Part shown: piece after piece, positions 1 to 7,191 of the stretch
Layout: the number at the start of each line of letters is the position of its first letter
How positions within the stretch are numbered: position 1 is the stretch's first letter
Source of the DNA: Burkholderiales bacterium
Lineage (GTDB): Bacteria; Pseudomonadota; Gammaproteobacteria; Burkholderiales; SG8-41
Length of the DNA: 64,000 bases
Assembly (NCBI GenBank): GCA_020854035.1
Contig: JADZGE010000019.1
Span: 1-64,000 of the forward strand
Direction: 5' to 3'
The notes under the pieces: model-generated
Database searches by the model: none
Told to the model about the DNA's origin: nothing
What the model saw: only the letters and a program-made list of their open reading frames with translations
Position numbers and translations under genes: made by a program

Positions 1-2
1 GC

Positions 3-147
3 CTGGCTGAGATCCTGCGCCGCCACGGCCCGGCCCATCTCGCCGCCCATCCCTTGTCGGTGGCCAAGGCGAAGGTGTGGCGCGCGATCCTCGCGTGCCG
101 CACCCCCGCCCTGGGCGGGCAGGTGCAAACCTGCGGATTGCGCGGGC
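3..147 (+). mobile_element. IS91-family transposase remnant, N-terminal piece, cut by the window edge
   Basis: Frame 3 reads LAEILRRHGPAHLAAH and then WRAILACRTPALGGQV followed by QTC. This matches the start of IS91-family transposases, where the phrase 'A.CRTPALGGHV..C' leads into the zinc-binding domain. The match stops at the first zinc-finger cysteine. After about position 145 the sequence continues in another frame as a SWIM zinc-finger fragment, so the transposase is truncated at its 3' side as well as by the window edge. No catalytic domain and no IS91 terminus is visible. The family call rests on recognising the N-terminal phrase, not on a search. Confidence 0.55.
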
Positions 148-618
148 GGCATCGATTCGCTGGTCGAGCTGCTGCAGGGTCGCTTCTCCAAGGCGGTGCT
201 GGAGCGGCTGTGCCGGCAGGAAACGGGGCTCTTTCCGTCGCCGAGGGAAATCCGCTTCACCTGTTCGTGCCCGGACTGGGCCGCGATGGGCAAGCACGTC
301 GCCGCCGTGTTCTACGGAATCGGAGCGCGGCGCCCGGCGAACGGGAGAGTGCTGGCGGAGCCGGGAATCGCGGGGATTTTCGGGGTCGAGCTGGCCGAAC
401 CCGCGGGGGCGCGTCCGTTACCCGAAACCAGGGCCGAAGTGTCTCGCGCTGCGCGAAGAAGGACGCCGAAGGAGGAGGCGTCGGAGCAACGGTCAAGCAG
501 GAAACCGAAACCGCGAGCTGCTTCGGGCAAGGCAGACGGCGCCCGGCCGGCGATCGGGCCAACGCTCGCGCCCCACGGTCGTCGCGGAGGCGCCGGGCGT
601 GAGCGCCACGATTGCTGA
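145..618 (+). pseudogene. SWIM zinc-finger protein, 5'-truncated and degenerate
   Basis: Frame 1 from about 145 reads GGIDSLVELLQGRFSK and then EIRFTCSCPDWAAMGKHVAA. This is the core of bacterial SWIM zinc-finger proteins. The family motif is CxC...CKH, but here the third cysteine is glycine (MGKHV), so one zinc ligand is lost. The N-terminal part is missing and is replaced by the IS91 transposase remnant. A later piece (GIFGVELAEPAG) still resembles the family, but the stretch between is shortened and the tail is arginine-rich and low complexity. Truncation, a lost ligand and degraded spacing together point to a dead gene. Confidence 0.6.
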
Positions 619-621
619 CCC

Positions 622-1041
622 TCAGTCGCCGCGGGCGAGAAGGTTCTTGAGCGCGCGCCCGTTGGAGAGTCGGTAAATGGTGAAGTCCGCCGCGTCCACG
701 GTGATGACGTCGCGCACCCCGGTCCGCTCCGCCAGCGCAAGCAGAGACAGGTCGGCCAGATCGGGGCCGCGATCCGCGTATTTCCGGAAGTAGCGTTCGA
801 TAGCGGCGCAGTCTTGCGCGTCCTGTGGCGCCACTTGCAGATTGCGCTGCAGCCACTGGACCATGGCCATGCGCGCCTTCGTCGATTCCGACAGATAAGC
901 GGCTTCGGTGATGACGGGCCAGGTGGTAATAAGGCCGCCGCGCCAGCCCTGGAAGAAGCGCTTCGATGCCGCGTGCCAGGCGTCGCCTCGGTGCAGGTAG
1001 GCGACGATGGGCCCGGTATCAACGAGGACCGCCGCGGGCAC
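622..1041 (-). CDS. vapC: VapC-type PIN-domain toxin
   Basis: A 139-residue single-domain PIN protein. The acidic metal-binding residues of the fold are in place: Asp8 in VDTGPIVAYL, Glu46 in TEAAYL, Asp94 and Asp97 in GPDLADLSLLA, and Asp116 in ITVDAADF. Family members are Mg2+-dependent endoribonucleases, mostly cutting tRNA or rRNA, held inactive by the cognate antitoxin. The start lies 23 bp inside the upstream ribbon-helix-helix gene, so the two are translationally coupled in the usual antitoxin-first order. The four-acid set and length are normal, so the toxin looks intact. The RNA target cannot be told from sequence. Confidence 0.85.
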   Translation of the reverse strand: MPAAVLVDTGPIVAYLHRGDAWHAASKRFFQGWRGGLITTWPVITEAAYLSESTKARMAMVQWLQRNLQVAPQDAQDCAAIERYFRKYADRGPDLADLSLLALAERTGVRDVITVDAADFTIYRLSNGRALKNLLARGD

Positions 1042-1282
1042 GGCGTTCGCGCAGCAGCACGCTCATACGGCGCGCCGAAAGGCCGGGCTCAGGCGCTTCG
1101 GCTACTCCGCAAAGGTCGCGCGTTGCCGCATAGACTGTGCCGCGCCGCGTGCCGCGCGACTCGCTCAAACGCCGCAAGAGCGCATCGCGGACCAGCTCGC
1201 TCGTGCTTATTCCAAGCTCGGCGGCAAGCGCTTTTACCCGGGCACGTAACGCAGGATCGAGTTTGACGGTGAGCATCGTCAA
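1019..1282 (-). CDS. Ribbon-helix-helix antitoxin of the VapC pair
   Basis: An 87-residue protein. The N-terminal 40 residues (TMLTVKLDPALRARV then AAELGISTSELVRDALLRRL) form a ribbon-helix-helix DNA-binding domain of the CopG/MetJ type. The rest is basic and would form the toxin-binding tail. It precedes and overlaps the PIN toxin by 23 bp. Starts at 1282 or two codons later (MLTVKL) are equally plausible. Directly upstream lies a 13-bp perfect palindrome and a related half-copy, the kind of site such antitoxins use to repress their own operon. Confidence 0.8.
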   Translation of the reverse strand: MTMLTVKLDPALRARVKALAAELGISTSELVRDALLRRLSESRGTRRGTVYAATRDLCGVAEAPEPGLSARRMSVLLRERRARGGPR

Positions 1283-1285
1283 TCC

Positions 1286-1311
1286 TTGGTATTACCAACT
1301 GGTATTACACC
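1286..1311. promoter_or_regulatory. Putative antitoxin operator: palindrome plus imperfect tandem copy
   Basis: TTGGTATTACCAA (1286-1298) is a perfect 6+1+6 palindrome starting 4 bp upstream of the antitoxin start codon. It is followed immediately by CTGGTATTACACC (1299-1311), an imperfect copy in the same orientation with a 13-bp register. Tandem operators of this spacing suit cooperative binding by ribbon-helix-helix dimers. Binding is inferred. Confidence 0.55.
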
Positions 1312-1364
1312 ACGGTCCGGCGCCCGGTGCAAAGGTGGCGCACAGCCGGGACCTCCGGGAAACC

Positions 1365-1442
1365 GCGTATCGATTTCGTATCACTCGTAGACCGCGCCAG
1401 ATTTCGTAGGCTTTGTTGGGCTGCGTATCAATTTCGTATCAT
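1365..1442. repeat. Dispersed intergenic repeat, copy A (two tandem cores)
   Basis: The core GCGTATCGATTTCGTATCAC (1365-1384) recurs as GCGTATCAATTTCGTATCAT (1423-1442). Between them is a spacer containing CGCGCCAGATTTCGTAGGC. A second copy of the whole arrangement lies at 4448-4510, downstream of the ParDE-like pair. The surrounding gap (1283-1599) holds the antitoxin operator and this repeat; nothing else was recognised there. Confidence 0.7.
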
Positions 1443-1599
1443 CTGTCCCCGTAGCGGTCCTGCGTCTTCGCGCGATGCGAGTTCAGGAGTCTATGCAAAT
1501 CGAATACGTCGTTGCGTGAGGGCGGCGCAGACCAAAGTGAACATGCGCGAAAAACGGCCCGGTTCTCGCAGCGGGCCTACACAGGCTCGGGCGCGTTCG

Positions 1600-2556
1600 C
1601 TACTGCGCCTTGACGCCCGCGACCCTCGCGATGCGGACCGTCGTCTGCGTCTCATCACGGACGAAGCGCGCGAATTCTGCGGGCGTCATCGGCATCGGGT
1701 CGGCGACGAGCGATCCTAGCTGATCGAGAAGTGCAGGATGCGCCAGCGCGCGGACCGCATCCTTGGCCAGTTTTTCCACGATGGAGCCGGGTGTGTGGGC
1801 CGGCGCCCAGAGCCCAAACCAGAGCGTGCTCTCGAAACCGGGAATCGACTCCGCGATGGCCGGCACATCCGGCAGCACCGAAGATCGCTTGCGGCCCGTC
1901 ACGCCCAACGCGAGGAGCTTCCCGCCCCTGATCAGGGGCAGGGCGGTGCCGAGCGAAGGGATCCAGTAGGTCACGCGGCCCATCATCACATCGGTCATCG
2001 CCTCGGGACCGCCCTTGAACGGGACGTGAACGGCGTCGATGCCGGTCGCCAGCTTGAACTTCTCACCGGTGAAATGCACCCCCGTGCCGGCGCCCGGGGA
2101 CGCAAACGTAAGCGCGCCCGGCTTCGCCTTTGCCGCCGCCATGAGATCGGGCAGGGTGCGCACGCCCGCCGACGGCGCGATGACGAGGACCTGGACGAGG
2201 CTTGCGAACGAAGCAACCGGCGTGAAGTCCCCGAGGGAATCGTAGGGCAGCGAGTGGTAAAGCGCGGCGTTCGTCGCGTGGGCGCTTCCCGAGGCCAGCA
2301 GCGAATGGCCGTCCGGCTTCGACTTTGCGATCAGCGCCGTGCCTACCGTGCCGCCCGCGCCCGGCCGGTTGTCCACGACCACCGGCTGACCCCACCCGTC
2401 GGCCATCCGCTGCGTAACCCAGCGGGCGATGATGTCCATCCCGCTCCCGGCCGACAGCGGCACGACGATCCGCACAGGCTTGCTCGGGTATGTATCGGCC
2501 CGCACGGGTGTTGCAGCCACCAGACCGGCGATGCACGAGAGCACCATCGTCTTCAT
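1600..2556 (-). CDS. Tripartite tricarboxylate transporter receptor (Bug/TctC family)
   Basis: A 318-residue periplasmic solute-binding protein. It has a signal peptide (MKTMVLSCIAGLVAATPVRA) and then the Bug signature YPSKPVRIVVPLSAG, followed by the conserved DNRPGAGGTVG loop and VPFKGG. Bug proteins bind small carboxylates or amides for a TctAB-type transporter or act as sensors. The start at 2556 is chosen because GGAGGA lies 8 bp upstream; an ATG ten codons earlier lacks this. No membrane-subunit genes lie nearby, so it is an orphan receptor. The gene diverges from a LysR regulator with a palindrome between them, so that regulator probably controls it. Confidence 0.88.
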   Translation of the reverse strand: MKTMVLSCIAGLVAATPVRADTYPSKPVRIVVPLSAGSGMDIIARWVTQRMADGWGQPVVVDNRPGAGGTVGTALIAKSKPDGHSLLASGSAHATNAALYHSLPYDSLGDFTPVASFASLVQVLVIAPSAGVRTLPDLMAAAKAKPGALTFASPGAGTGVHFTGEKFKLATGIDAVHVPFKGGPEAMTDVMMGRVTYWIPSLGTALPLIRGGKLLALGVTGRKRSSVLPDVPAIAESIPGFESTLWFGLWAPAHTPGSIVEKLAKDAVRALAHPALLDQLGSLVADPMPMTPAEFARFVRDETQTTVRIARVAGVKAQ

Positions 2557-2613
2557 GGCGTAGTCCTCCGTTCGCCACTGTTGCAACCAGATTGCGCCTG
2601 GAACCGCATATTC

Positions 2614-2656
2614 GTCAAATAGATAATTTGACTATATGTTGATGCCGTCATGGCAT
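2614..2656. promoter_or_regulatory. Divergent control region with two palindromes (LysR-type operator)
   Basis: GTCAAAT-AGATA-ATTTGAC (2614-2632) is a perfect inverted repeat with 7-bp arms and a 5-bp centre. It fits the size and T-N11-A pattern of LysR-family recognition sites. A second dyad, ATGCC-GTCAT-GGCAT (2642-2656), lies between it and the LysR start at 2669. They sit between the divergent Bug and LysR genes, the classical arrangement for autoregulation and target activation. Confidence 0.6.
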
Positions 2657-2668
2657 AAACTAGCCGGC

Positions 2669-3613
2669 ATGGATCTGCGGCAATTGCGCGCCTTCGTGAC
2701 CGTAGCGACGGCGGGCACCGTTTCCAGGGCCGCGCTGGAGCTGCGAATCGCGCAGCCGGCGCTTTCGCGCCAGATCGGCAACCTGGAATCGGAGCTCGGC
2801 GTGCGCCTGTTCGACCGGATCCGGCGGCGGCTCGTACTGACGAGCGAGGGCGAGCAGCTCCTGGAGGATTGCAGGGCTATCCTCGGCGGGGTGAACGCGC
2901 TAAGCGAGCGCGCGCGGCAGATCGGCCGGGGTGACAGTGGCATCCTGAGGGTGGGTGCGACGCCGCAGATGATGGAAGGGGTCTTCGCCCGTTTTCTTCA
3001 CCATTTTGCGCAGCGCAGGCCAAACGTGAAAGTCCGGCTGACGGAAGGCTTTGGCAACCAGCTCCGCCAGATGCTCGAGCGTGGCGAGCTGCATCTGTGC
3101 ATCACGCTCGTCCAGTCCCTCGGGCCCGCGCTGCACGAGCTGCAGAGCGTGGCGCTGCCCCCCATCGAGTTCCTCGCGGCCTGTCACGAATCCCTGGACC
3201 TTGGAGCCGCCGACAGCATCGACATCAGGCGGCTGGCGCCCCATCCGCTGCTGCTGCACGACACGAGCATAGTCCAGCGCCAGACTTTCGATGGGGCCTG
3301 CCGCCTCGCCGGATTCAAGCCCAGCGTGTTTTTCGAGAGCCGCACGCCGCATACCCTGCTGGCGTTTGCCGCAGCCGGGCACGGGATCGCCGTCATTCCA
3401 TCGGTGCTTCCGACCGACCGCTACAGACTGCGCATCCTGCGCATCACCCATGGCGGCAAGCCGTTGCGCGAGCCTTTCGCGATGTTCTGGATGGGGAAAC
3501 GCTCGCTGCCGCCCTACGCAGAGGTCTTCTGCGAAGCGCTTTCCGGTTACATGCATGAAGTGTGCCCGATCACCCGTCCGCGGTCGCCGCGAACCTCACG
3601 CCCCGGACGCTAG
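2669..3613 (+). CDS. LysR-family transcriptional regulator
   Basis: A 314-residue LysR regulator. The N-terminal winged helix-turn-helix (residues 1-60, MDLRQLRAFVTVATAGTVSR, with QPALSRQIGNLE as recognition region) is followed by a linker helix and a periplasmic-binding-like effector domain that runs to the end. The ATG at 2669 fits the family start (MDLRQL); an in-frame ATG 11 codons upstream is less likely. It is divergent from the orphan Bug receptor, so its effector may be the solute that receptor binds. The last 20 residues are rich in Pro, Arg and Ser, with no recognisable motif. Confidence 0.9.
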   Translation: MDLRQLRAFVTVATAGTVSRAALELRIAQPALSRQIGNLESELGVRLFDRIRRRLVLTSEGEQLLEDCRAILGGVNALSERARQIGRGDSGILRVGATPQMMEGVFARFLHHFAQRRPNVKVRLTEGFGNQLRQMLERGELHLCITLVQSLGPALHELQSVALPPIEFLAACHESLDLGAADSIDIRRLAPHPLLLHDTSIVQRQTFDGACRLAGFKPSVFFESRTPHTLLAFAAAGHGIAVIPSVLPTDRYRLRILRITHGGKPLREPFAMFWMGKRSLPPYAEVFCEALSGYMHEVCPITRPRSPRTSRPGR

Positions 3614-3790
3614 ACCCATGCCCATGAACCTCGACGAGTTCGCTCGTATCCCGCGACCATCCGGCAGCGCCGCGGTTGAGACTTGGCAGAATCTCGAGCA
3701 TGGGAGACGTGCAGCGCGATCTGTCACGACGCCGTCGGACGAGCCGCCGCGGCGCCGGTCGACGGCTCGGTGTTGACCCGTGCCTTGGGT

Positions 3791-3812
3791 GGGTATTACG
3801 ATGTTAGTACCC
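3791..3812. promoter_or_regulatory. Putative ParD operator
   Basis: GGGTATTA...TAGTACCC is an inverted repeat (arms 7 of 8 paired) 35 bp upstream of the antitoxin start. It carries the same GGTATTA core as the site in front of the first antitoxin. A role in autorepression is inferred from position. Confidence 0.4.
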
Positions 3813-3847
3813 GTGCATCTCGAACGGGCGTCCGAGAGGTGCGTCGC

Positions 3848-4138
3848 ATGTCGATGACCAGCCTGAAGCTTTCCGATGAATTGCGCCGGCGCATCCGGGC
3901 CATCGTGGTGGGCAGCGATCGAACGGCGCACGCGTTCATGGTGGACGCCATCGAGCGCGCGGCGCGGGCGGAGGAGCTTCGCCGGCGGTTCGGCGAAGAG
4001 GCGCGGGCCGCCGAGGAAGCAACCCTCCGTAGCGGCAAGGCCTACGATGCCGGCGAGGTCTTCGCCTACCTTGAAGCGCGTGCGCGTGGCCGGAAACCGC
4101 GGCGACCGAGACCCAGGTCATGGCGACGGTCCGGCTGA
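3848..4138 (+). CDS. parD: ParD-like ribbon-helix-helix antitoxin
   Basis: A 96-residue protein starting MSMTSLKLSDELRRRIRAIV, a ribbon-helix-helix domain. It continues with a helical charged segment (EELRRRFGEEARAAEEA) and a basic tail expected to bind the toxin. The start at 3848 has GAGAGG 5-10 bp upstream; ATG at 3854 is the alternative. The open frame reaches further upstream, but that part has no family resemblance. It overlaps the ParE-type toxin by 19 bp. Known relatives neutralise ParE/RelE toxins and repress their own promoter. Confidence 0.78.
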   Translation: MSMTSLKLSDELRRRIRAIVVGSDRTAHAFMVDAIERAARAEELRRRFGEEARAAEEATLRSGKAYDAGEVFAYLEARARGRKPRRPRPRSWRRSG

Positions 4139-4413
4139 GTTCGCGTGCCTTCGCCCATCTCGAAGCGATCTTCGAATTCATAGCCGGCACCGATCCCGCT
4201 CGCGCGCTACGTACGGTGCAGCGCATTCGGGAGGCAGTACTGATCCTCGAACGGCACCCCATGCTGGGCCGGCCGGTCGAGCAGGGCCGCCGCGAGCTCG
4301 TGATCGGCCGCGGTCGCGAGTGCTATCTCGCGCTATATCGCTGGCTACCGGGCGAAGACACCGTCCTCGTGCTCGCGATGCGTGATGCACGCGAAGCTGG
4401 CTATCGGGAATAG
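4120..4413 (+). CDS. parE: ParE/RelE-family toxin
   Basis: A 97-residue protein with typical family landmarks: an N-terminal strand VRLSSRAFAHLEAIFEFIA, then RTVQRIREAVLILERHPMLGRPV, then a C-terminal sheet ending VLVLAMRDAREAGY. The central phrase 'L..HPMLGRPV..GRREL' is characteristic of ParE-like plasmid-stabilisation toxins, which act on DNA gyrase or, in RelE types, on ribosome-bound mRNA. Start and length are normal, with a 19-bp overlap with the antitoxin. Which of the two activities applies cannot be decided here. Confidence 0.82.
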   Translation: MATVRLSSRAFAHLEAIFEFIAGTDPARALRTVQRIREAVLILERHPMLGRPVEQGRRELVIGRGRECYLALYRWLPGEDTVLVLAMRDAREAGYRE

Positions 4414-4447
4414 CTCGCGTCAGCCAGTCAATTCGGGGGTCGGGCGG

Positions 4448-4510
4448 ACGTATCGATTTCGTATCACCCGCAGGCCGCTCCGGACTTTGTCAGGCTGCGT
4501 ATCCGTTTCG
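4448..4510. repeat. Dispersed intergenic repeat, copy B
   Basis: ACGTATCGATTTCGTATCAC (4448-4467) matches copy A at 1365 over 19 of 20 bases. The following CCGC.CC.GA.TTTGT spacer and a degenerate second core (GCGTATCCGTTTCG, 4497-4510) follow in the same order, so the similarity extends over about 60 bp. The rest of the gap 4414-4913 has lower G+C than its surroundings. Apart from this repeat I see only a possible small membrane peptide on the minus strand. Confidence 0.65.
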
Positions 4511-4534
4511 ACGGGCGACGCAGGTGGTTGATTT

Positions 4535-4690
4535 TCAGTCGTTCATCCTCGCCATTACCGCGAAGAGACACAGACCGAGGACGAATGACAACGAGACGAT
4601 CGATATTGACAGCAAGACTCCCCCTCCAGTGAAGTTGCCGCCCCGCCAGAATAGCGTGAATGCCAACTTGTGCACAGTTGCTGGCGTCAT
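4535..4690 (-). CDS. Possible small single-span membrane peptide, uncertain
   Basis: A 51-residue frame starting MTPATVHKLAFTLFW. It contains one strongly hydrophobic stretch (GVLLSISIVSLSFVLG and on to LCLFAVM) followed by a charged end (ARMND), so it could be an inner-membrane peptide. It lies in a stretch without any other gene, downstream of the LysR gene on the same strand. There is no clear Shine-Dalgarno sequence, and I recognise no family. Local base composition is less GC-rich than the neighbours. It may be a chance frame. Confidence 0.2.
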   Translation of the reverse strand: MTPATVHKLAFTLFWRGGNFTGGGVLLSISIVSLSFVLGLCLFAVMARMND

Positions 4691-4913
4691 GATGGCCCGA
4701 TTTAATGGAAACTCGTTGCGCAAATGACGCAGGGCATTCGGTTCCATTCCGGAGACCCCGCATCCGCCACGTTGCAGTGCCGCAAGGTTCCGCGGAATCT
4801 GTCGGATCGTGAGTTTTTCATTCCAGCGTGTGGACCATCGCGCTCGGGCTTGAGAAGCCGAACGCGAAGCTCTCGCACGATCTGCCGCGAGACCGGCAGT
4901 TGGTGCGGGACGA

Positions 4914-5870
4914 TCAGGGCCGCTCGCGAGAACGCGCGCGGGAACGTGCGCGGCGCCGGGCCGAGTCCGTTCGGCGCGACGCGGCAACGCCCTCCGTCCG
5001 CGCACCCGGCCGTGATCTGCTCCGCGGCACTTCGCCTGCGACGTGCCGCAGTCCCACGAGCGCGGGGGTGACGATGTTCGCGTCCGCTCCGGCCGAATAG
5101 ACAGCGTAGGCGGTCTGCAGAAACTCGGGCGCCCCCTCGACCGCCCGCATCCGGCCGCTTTCGAGATGGCGCCGGACCGCGCTCAGCCGCAGGTACCCGC
5201 AACCCCCCGCCGCGAGCAAGTACTCCCGCCCAAGCGGCCCCAGGCCGACGAAGACACCGGCGTTGGAGAGATCGGGAAACGCGAGCTGGTGCTGTGCCGC
5301 GAACTCGGGGCCCCAGTCGACGAAGATGTAATCGGTCGCCCGCGGCGAGCGGTCGCGGCGGGAAGTCGTGACCATGACGAGCCGGTCCTCGATGAGTAAC
5401 TCGATCCGCAACCCGGGCCTCTCGTGAGGCGCGTAGACGACCGCGATGTCCAGCGTGCCTTCGGCGATCTGGGCGAGCAGGCTTCCGGGCGCCCCGACTT
5501 CCGCGCGGAGCGCGAGTTGCGGCGCCGCATGCCGCATCCACATGAGCCAGTCGGGCATCAGCGGGTCCCAGAGCGAGAGCTCGCAACCCACCGTGGCGAG
5601 CGCGCGCCGGCCGGCCGGAACCGCGACCTGCTGACGGGCCCGCTCCCAGGACTGCACGAGCGTCTGGGCGTGTCGCAGGAATTGCTCGCCCGCGGCGGTG
5701 AGCGACGCCCCCGACTTGTTGCGCACGAAGAGCCTGCGGCCCAGCAGTTCCTCGAGCGCGCGCACGCGCGCGCTCACGGCCGTCTGCGTGACGTGCAGGC
5801 GCCCGGCCGCGCGCAGGAAACTGCCGGCCGTCACGATCTCGAGAAACGTCCTGGCGAGACTGATTTCCAT
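4914..5870 (-). CDS. LysR-family regulator divergent from superoxide dismutase
   Basis: A 318-residue LysR regulator starting MEISLARTFLEIVTAGSFLR, with the helix-turn-helix completed by TQTAVSARVRALEELLG. The effector domain follows. The start at 5870 has GGAGACC 4-10 bp upstream. The last 35 residues (RSRSRPGARTEG and onward) are arginine/serine-rich, unlike a normal LysR end, and may reflect a shifted frame near the 3' end. It diverges from the sodB group, and a perfect palindrome at 5935-5949 sits between. Control of the superoxide dismutase by a LysR protein is inferred from this layout. Confidence 0.85.
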   Translation of the reverse strand: MEISLARTFLEIVTAGSFLRAAGRLHVTQTAVSARVRALEELLGRRLFVRNKSGASLTAAGEQFLRHAQTLVQSWERARQQVAVPAGRRALATVGCELSLWDPLMPDWLMWMRHAAPQLALRAEVGAPGSLLAQIAEGTLDIAVVYAPHERPGLRIELLIEDRLVMVTTSRRDRSPRATDYIFVDWGPEFAAQHQLAFPDLSNAGVFVGLGPLGREYLLAAGGCGYLRLSAVRRHLESGRMRAVEGAPEFLQTAYAVYSAGADANIVTPALVGLRHVAGEVPRSRSRPGARTEGVAASRRTDSARRRARSRARSRERP

Positions 5871-5934
5871 CGCGGTCTCCTCGTGGCCCGATCCGGCGGC
5901 GGCGCCCCATACATGAAGGATCCTGCACTGAAAT

Positions 5935-5949
5935 ACGAATATTATTCGT
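5935..5949. promoter_or_regulatory. LysR-type operator between the LysR gene and sodB
   Basis: ACGAATA-T-TATTCGT is a perfect 15-bp palindrome in an AT-rich patch of an otherwise GC-rich intergenic region. Together with the flanking T and A it fits the T-N11-A layout of LysR boxes. It lies 65 bp from each divergent start codon. Confidence 0.6.
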
Positions 5950-6014
5950 TTTACTTCGCCACCGTTCCGGCCCATCATGTCGCCACGGATCGAACACGGA
6001 AACGGAGAGCCCCG

Positions 6015-6644
6015 ATGACCATCGAACTTCCCGACCTCGGATACGCCTACGACGCCCTCGAGCCGGTGATCTCGCAGAAAACCCTGCGAACCCACTACGA
6101 GAAGCACCACCGCGGCTACGTCGAGAGGGTGAACGCTCTCGTGCGCGGCACGGGTCTCGCCGGCGGCCCGCTCGAGACGATCGTCCTGCGCTCTGCCGAG
6201 CGGCGCGCCGCCGAGCCGGCGATGACGGCCATCTTCAACAACGCCGCGCAGGCGTGGAACCACGCCTTCTACTGGCGGTCGCTGCGGCCGGCCGGCGGGA
6301 GCGGCGCGCAGGGCGCGCTCGCCGCGCGGGTCGCGGCCGACTTCGGGAGCACGGCCGGCTTCGCCGAGGCGTACAAATCCGCAGCCACGGGCCACTTCGG
6401 GAGCGGCTGGGCGTGGCTCGTGGCGGAGGGCGGGACGTTGAAAATCGTCACGACGGGGAACGCCGAGACCCCGATCGCGCGCAAGCAAGTGCCGCTGCTC
6501 GTGATCGACGTATGGGAGCACGCCTACTATCTCGACTACCAGGAGCGCCGGGCCGCCTACGTCGCGGCGGTCGTGGACCAGTTGCTCGACTGGCGGTTCG
6601 CCGCGCGCAATTTCGAGCAGGCGGCCGGGGCCCGGGCGGCGTGA
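6015..6644 (+). CDS. sodB: Iron-type superoxide dismutase
   Basis: A 209-residue Fe/Mn superoxide dismutase converting superoxide to oxygen and peroxide in the cytoplasm. The four metal ligands are His27 (THYEKHH), His83 (AWNHAFYW), Asp165 and His169 (DVWEHAYY). Gln79 in NNAAQAWNH occupies the position characteristic of the iron type; manganese enzymes have Gly there. A hydrophobic stretch around FGSGWAWL is also standard. The start at 6015 has GGAGA 6 bp upstream and begins with the family phrase MTIELPDLGYAYDALEP. The DUF488 and formyl-THF cyclo-ligase genes follow closely. Confidence 0.93.
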   Translation: MTIELPDLGYAYDALEPVISQKTLRTHYEKHHRGYVERVNALVRGTGLAGGPLETIVLRSAERRAAEPAMTAIFNNAAQAWNHAFYWRSLRPAGGSGAQGALAARVAADFGSTAGFAEAYKSAATGHFGSGWAWLVAEGGTLKIVTTGNAETPIARKQVPLLVIDVWEHAYYLDYQERRAAYVAAVVDQLLDWRFAARNFEQAAGARAA

Positions 6645-6733
6645 TCCGGCGCGCGGCCCGCGAGCGGACACGGGTGAGCGGCGTGGACGAGCCGCGTCAC
6701 GCGGCGCCTCGGGTGCGCAAGGGGGCGCAGCGC

Positions 6734-7141
6734 GTGCACGCCCGCGGGCCGCGACGCAGGCTCCTGCTGAAGCGCGCCTACGAGGAGGCCTCCGCTGCGG
6801 ACGGCATGCGCGTCCTCGTCGACCGGCTGTGGCCGCGCGGCATGAGCCGGGGAGCGCTGGCGGTGGACTTCTGGCTGAAGGATGTCGCGCCGAGCCCGGC
6901 GCTGCGCCGCTGGTACGGGCACGAGCCCGCGCGCTGGCGAGCCTTCGCCGCGAAGTATCGCGCGGAGCTCGCGAGACGTACCGACCTGCTGCGCCTGCTC
7001 GACGAGTTGCGGCGCCGGGGTCGCGTCACGCTCGTCTACGGCGCCCGCGACGAGGCCCGCAATAACGCGGTGGTGCTGCGCGAGGTGATCGAGGGGCGGC
7101 GCTACACCGCAGAGCGCGCGCGCAAGGCGCCGGCGCGTTGA
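6734..7141 (+). CDS. DUF488 family protein
   Basis: The body carries the DUF488 signature: LLLKRAYEEASAADGMRVLV then DRLWPRGMSRGALAVDFWLK, DVAPSPALRRWYGHEP and LVYGARDEARNNAVVL. No reaction is established for the family. The start is uncertain. GTG at 6734 is chosen because AAGGGGG lies about 8 bp upstream and because it leaves only ten residues before the conserved region. In-frame GTGs at 6713, 6674 and 6641 are possible, the last overlapping the sodB stop. It ends 4 bp into the upstream extension of the next open frame. Confidence 0.75.
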   Translation: MHARGPRRRLLLKRAYEEASAADGMRVLVDRLWPRGMSRGALAVDFWLKDVAPSPALRRWYGHEPARWRAFAAKYRAELARRTDLLRLLDELRRRGRVTLVYGARDEARNNAVVLREVIEGRRYTAERARKAPAR

Positions 7142-7191
7142 CGCCGACCGGTTCAACGAGGACTTCAGCGGCTGCCGGCGGGGCGGGGGAC

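Noticed and set aside
5424..6644. A 406-codon frame ending with superoxide dismutase
   Set aside because: Upstream of 6015 it is antisense to the LysR gene; the enzyme starts at the conserved MTIELP.
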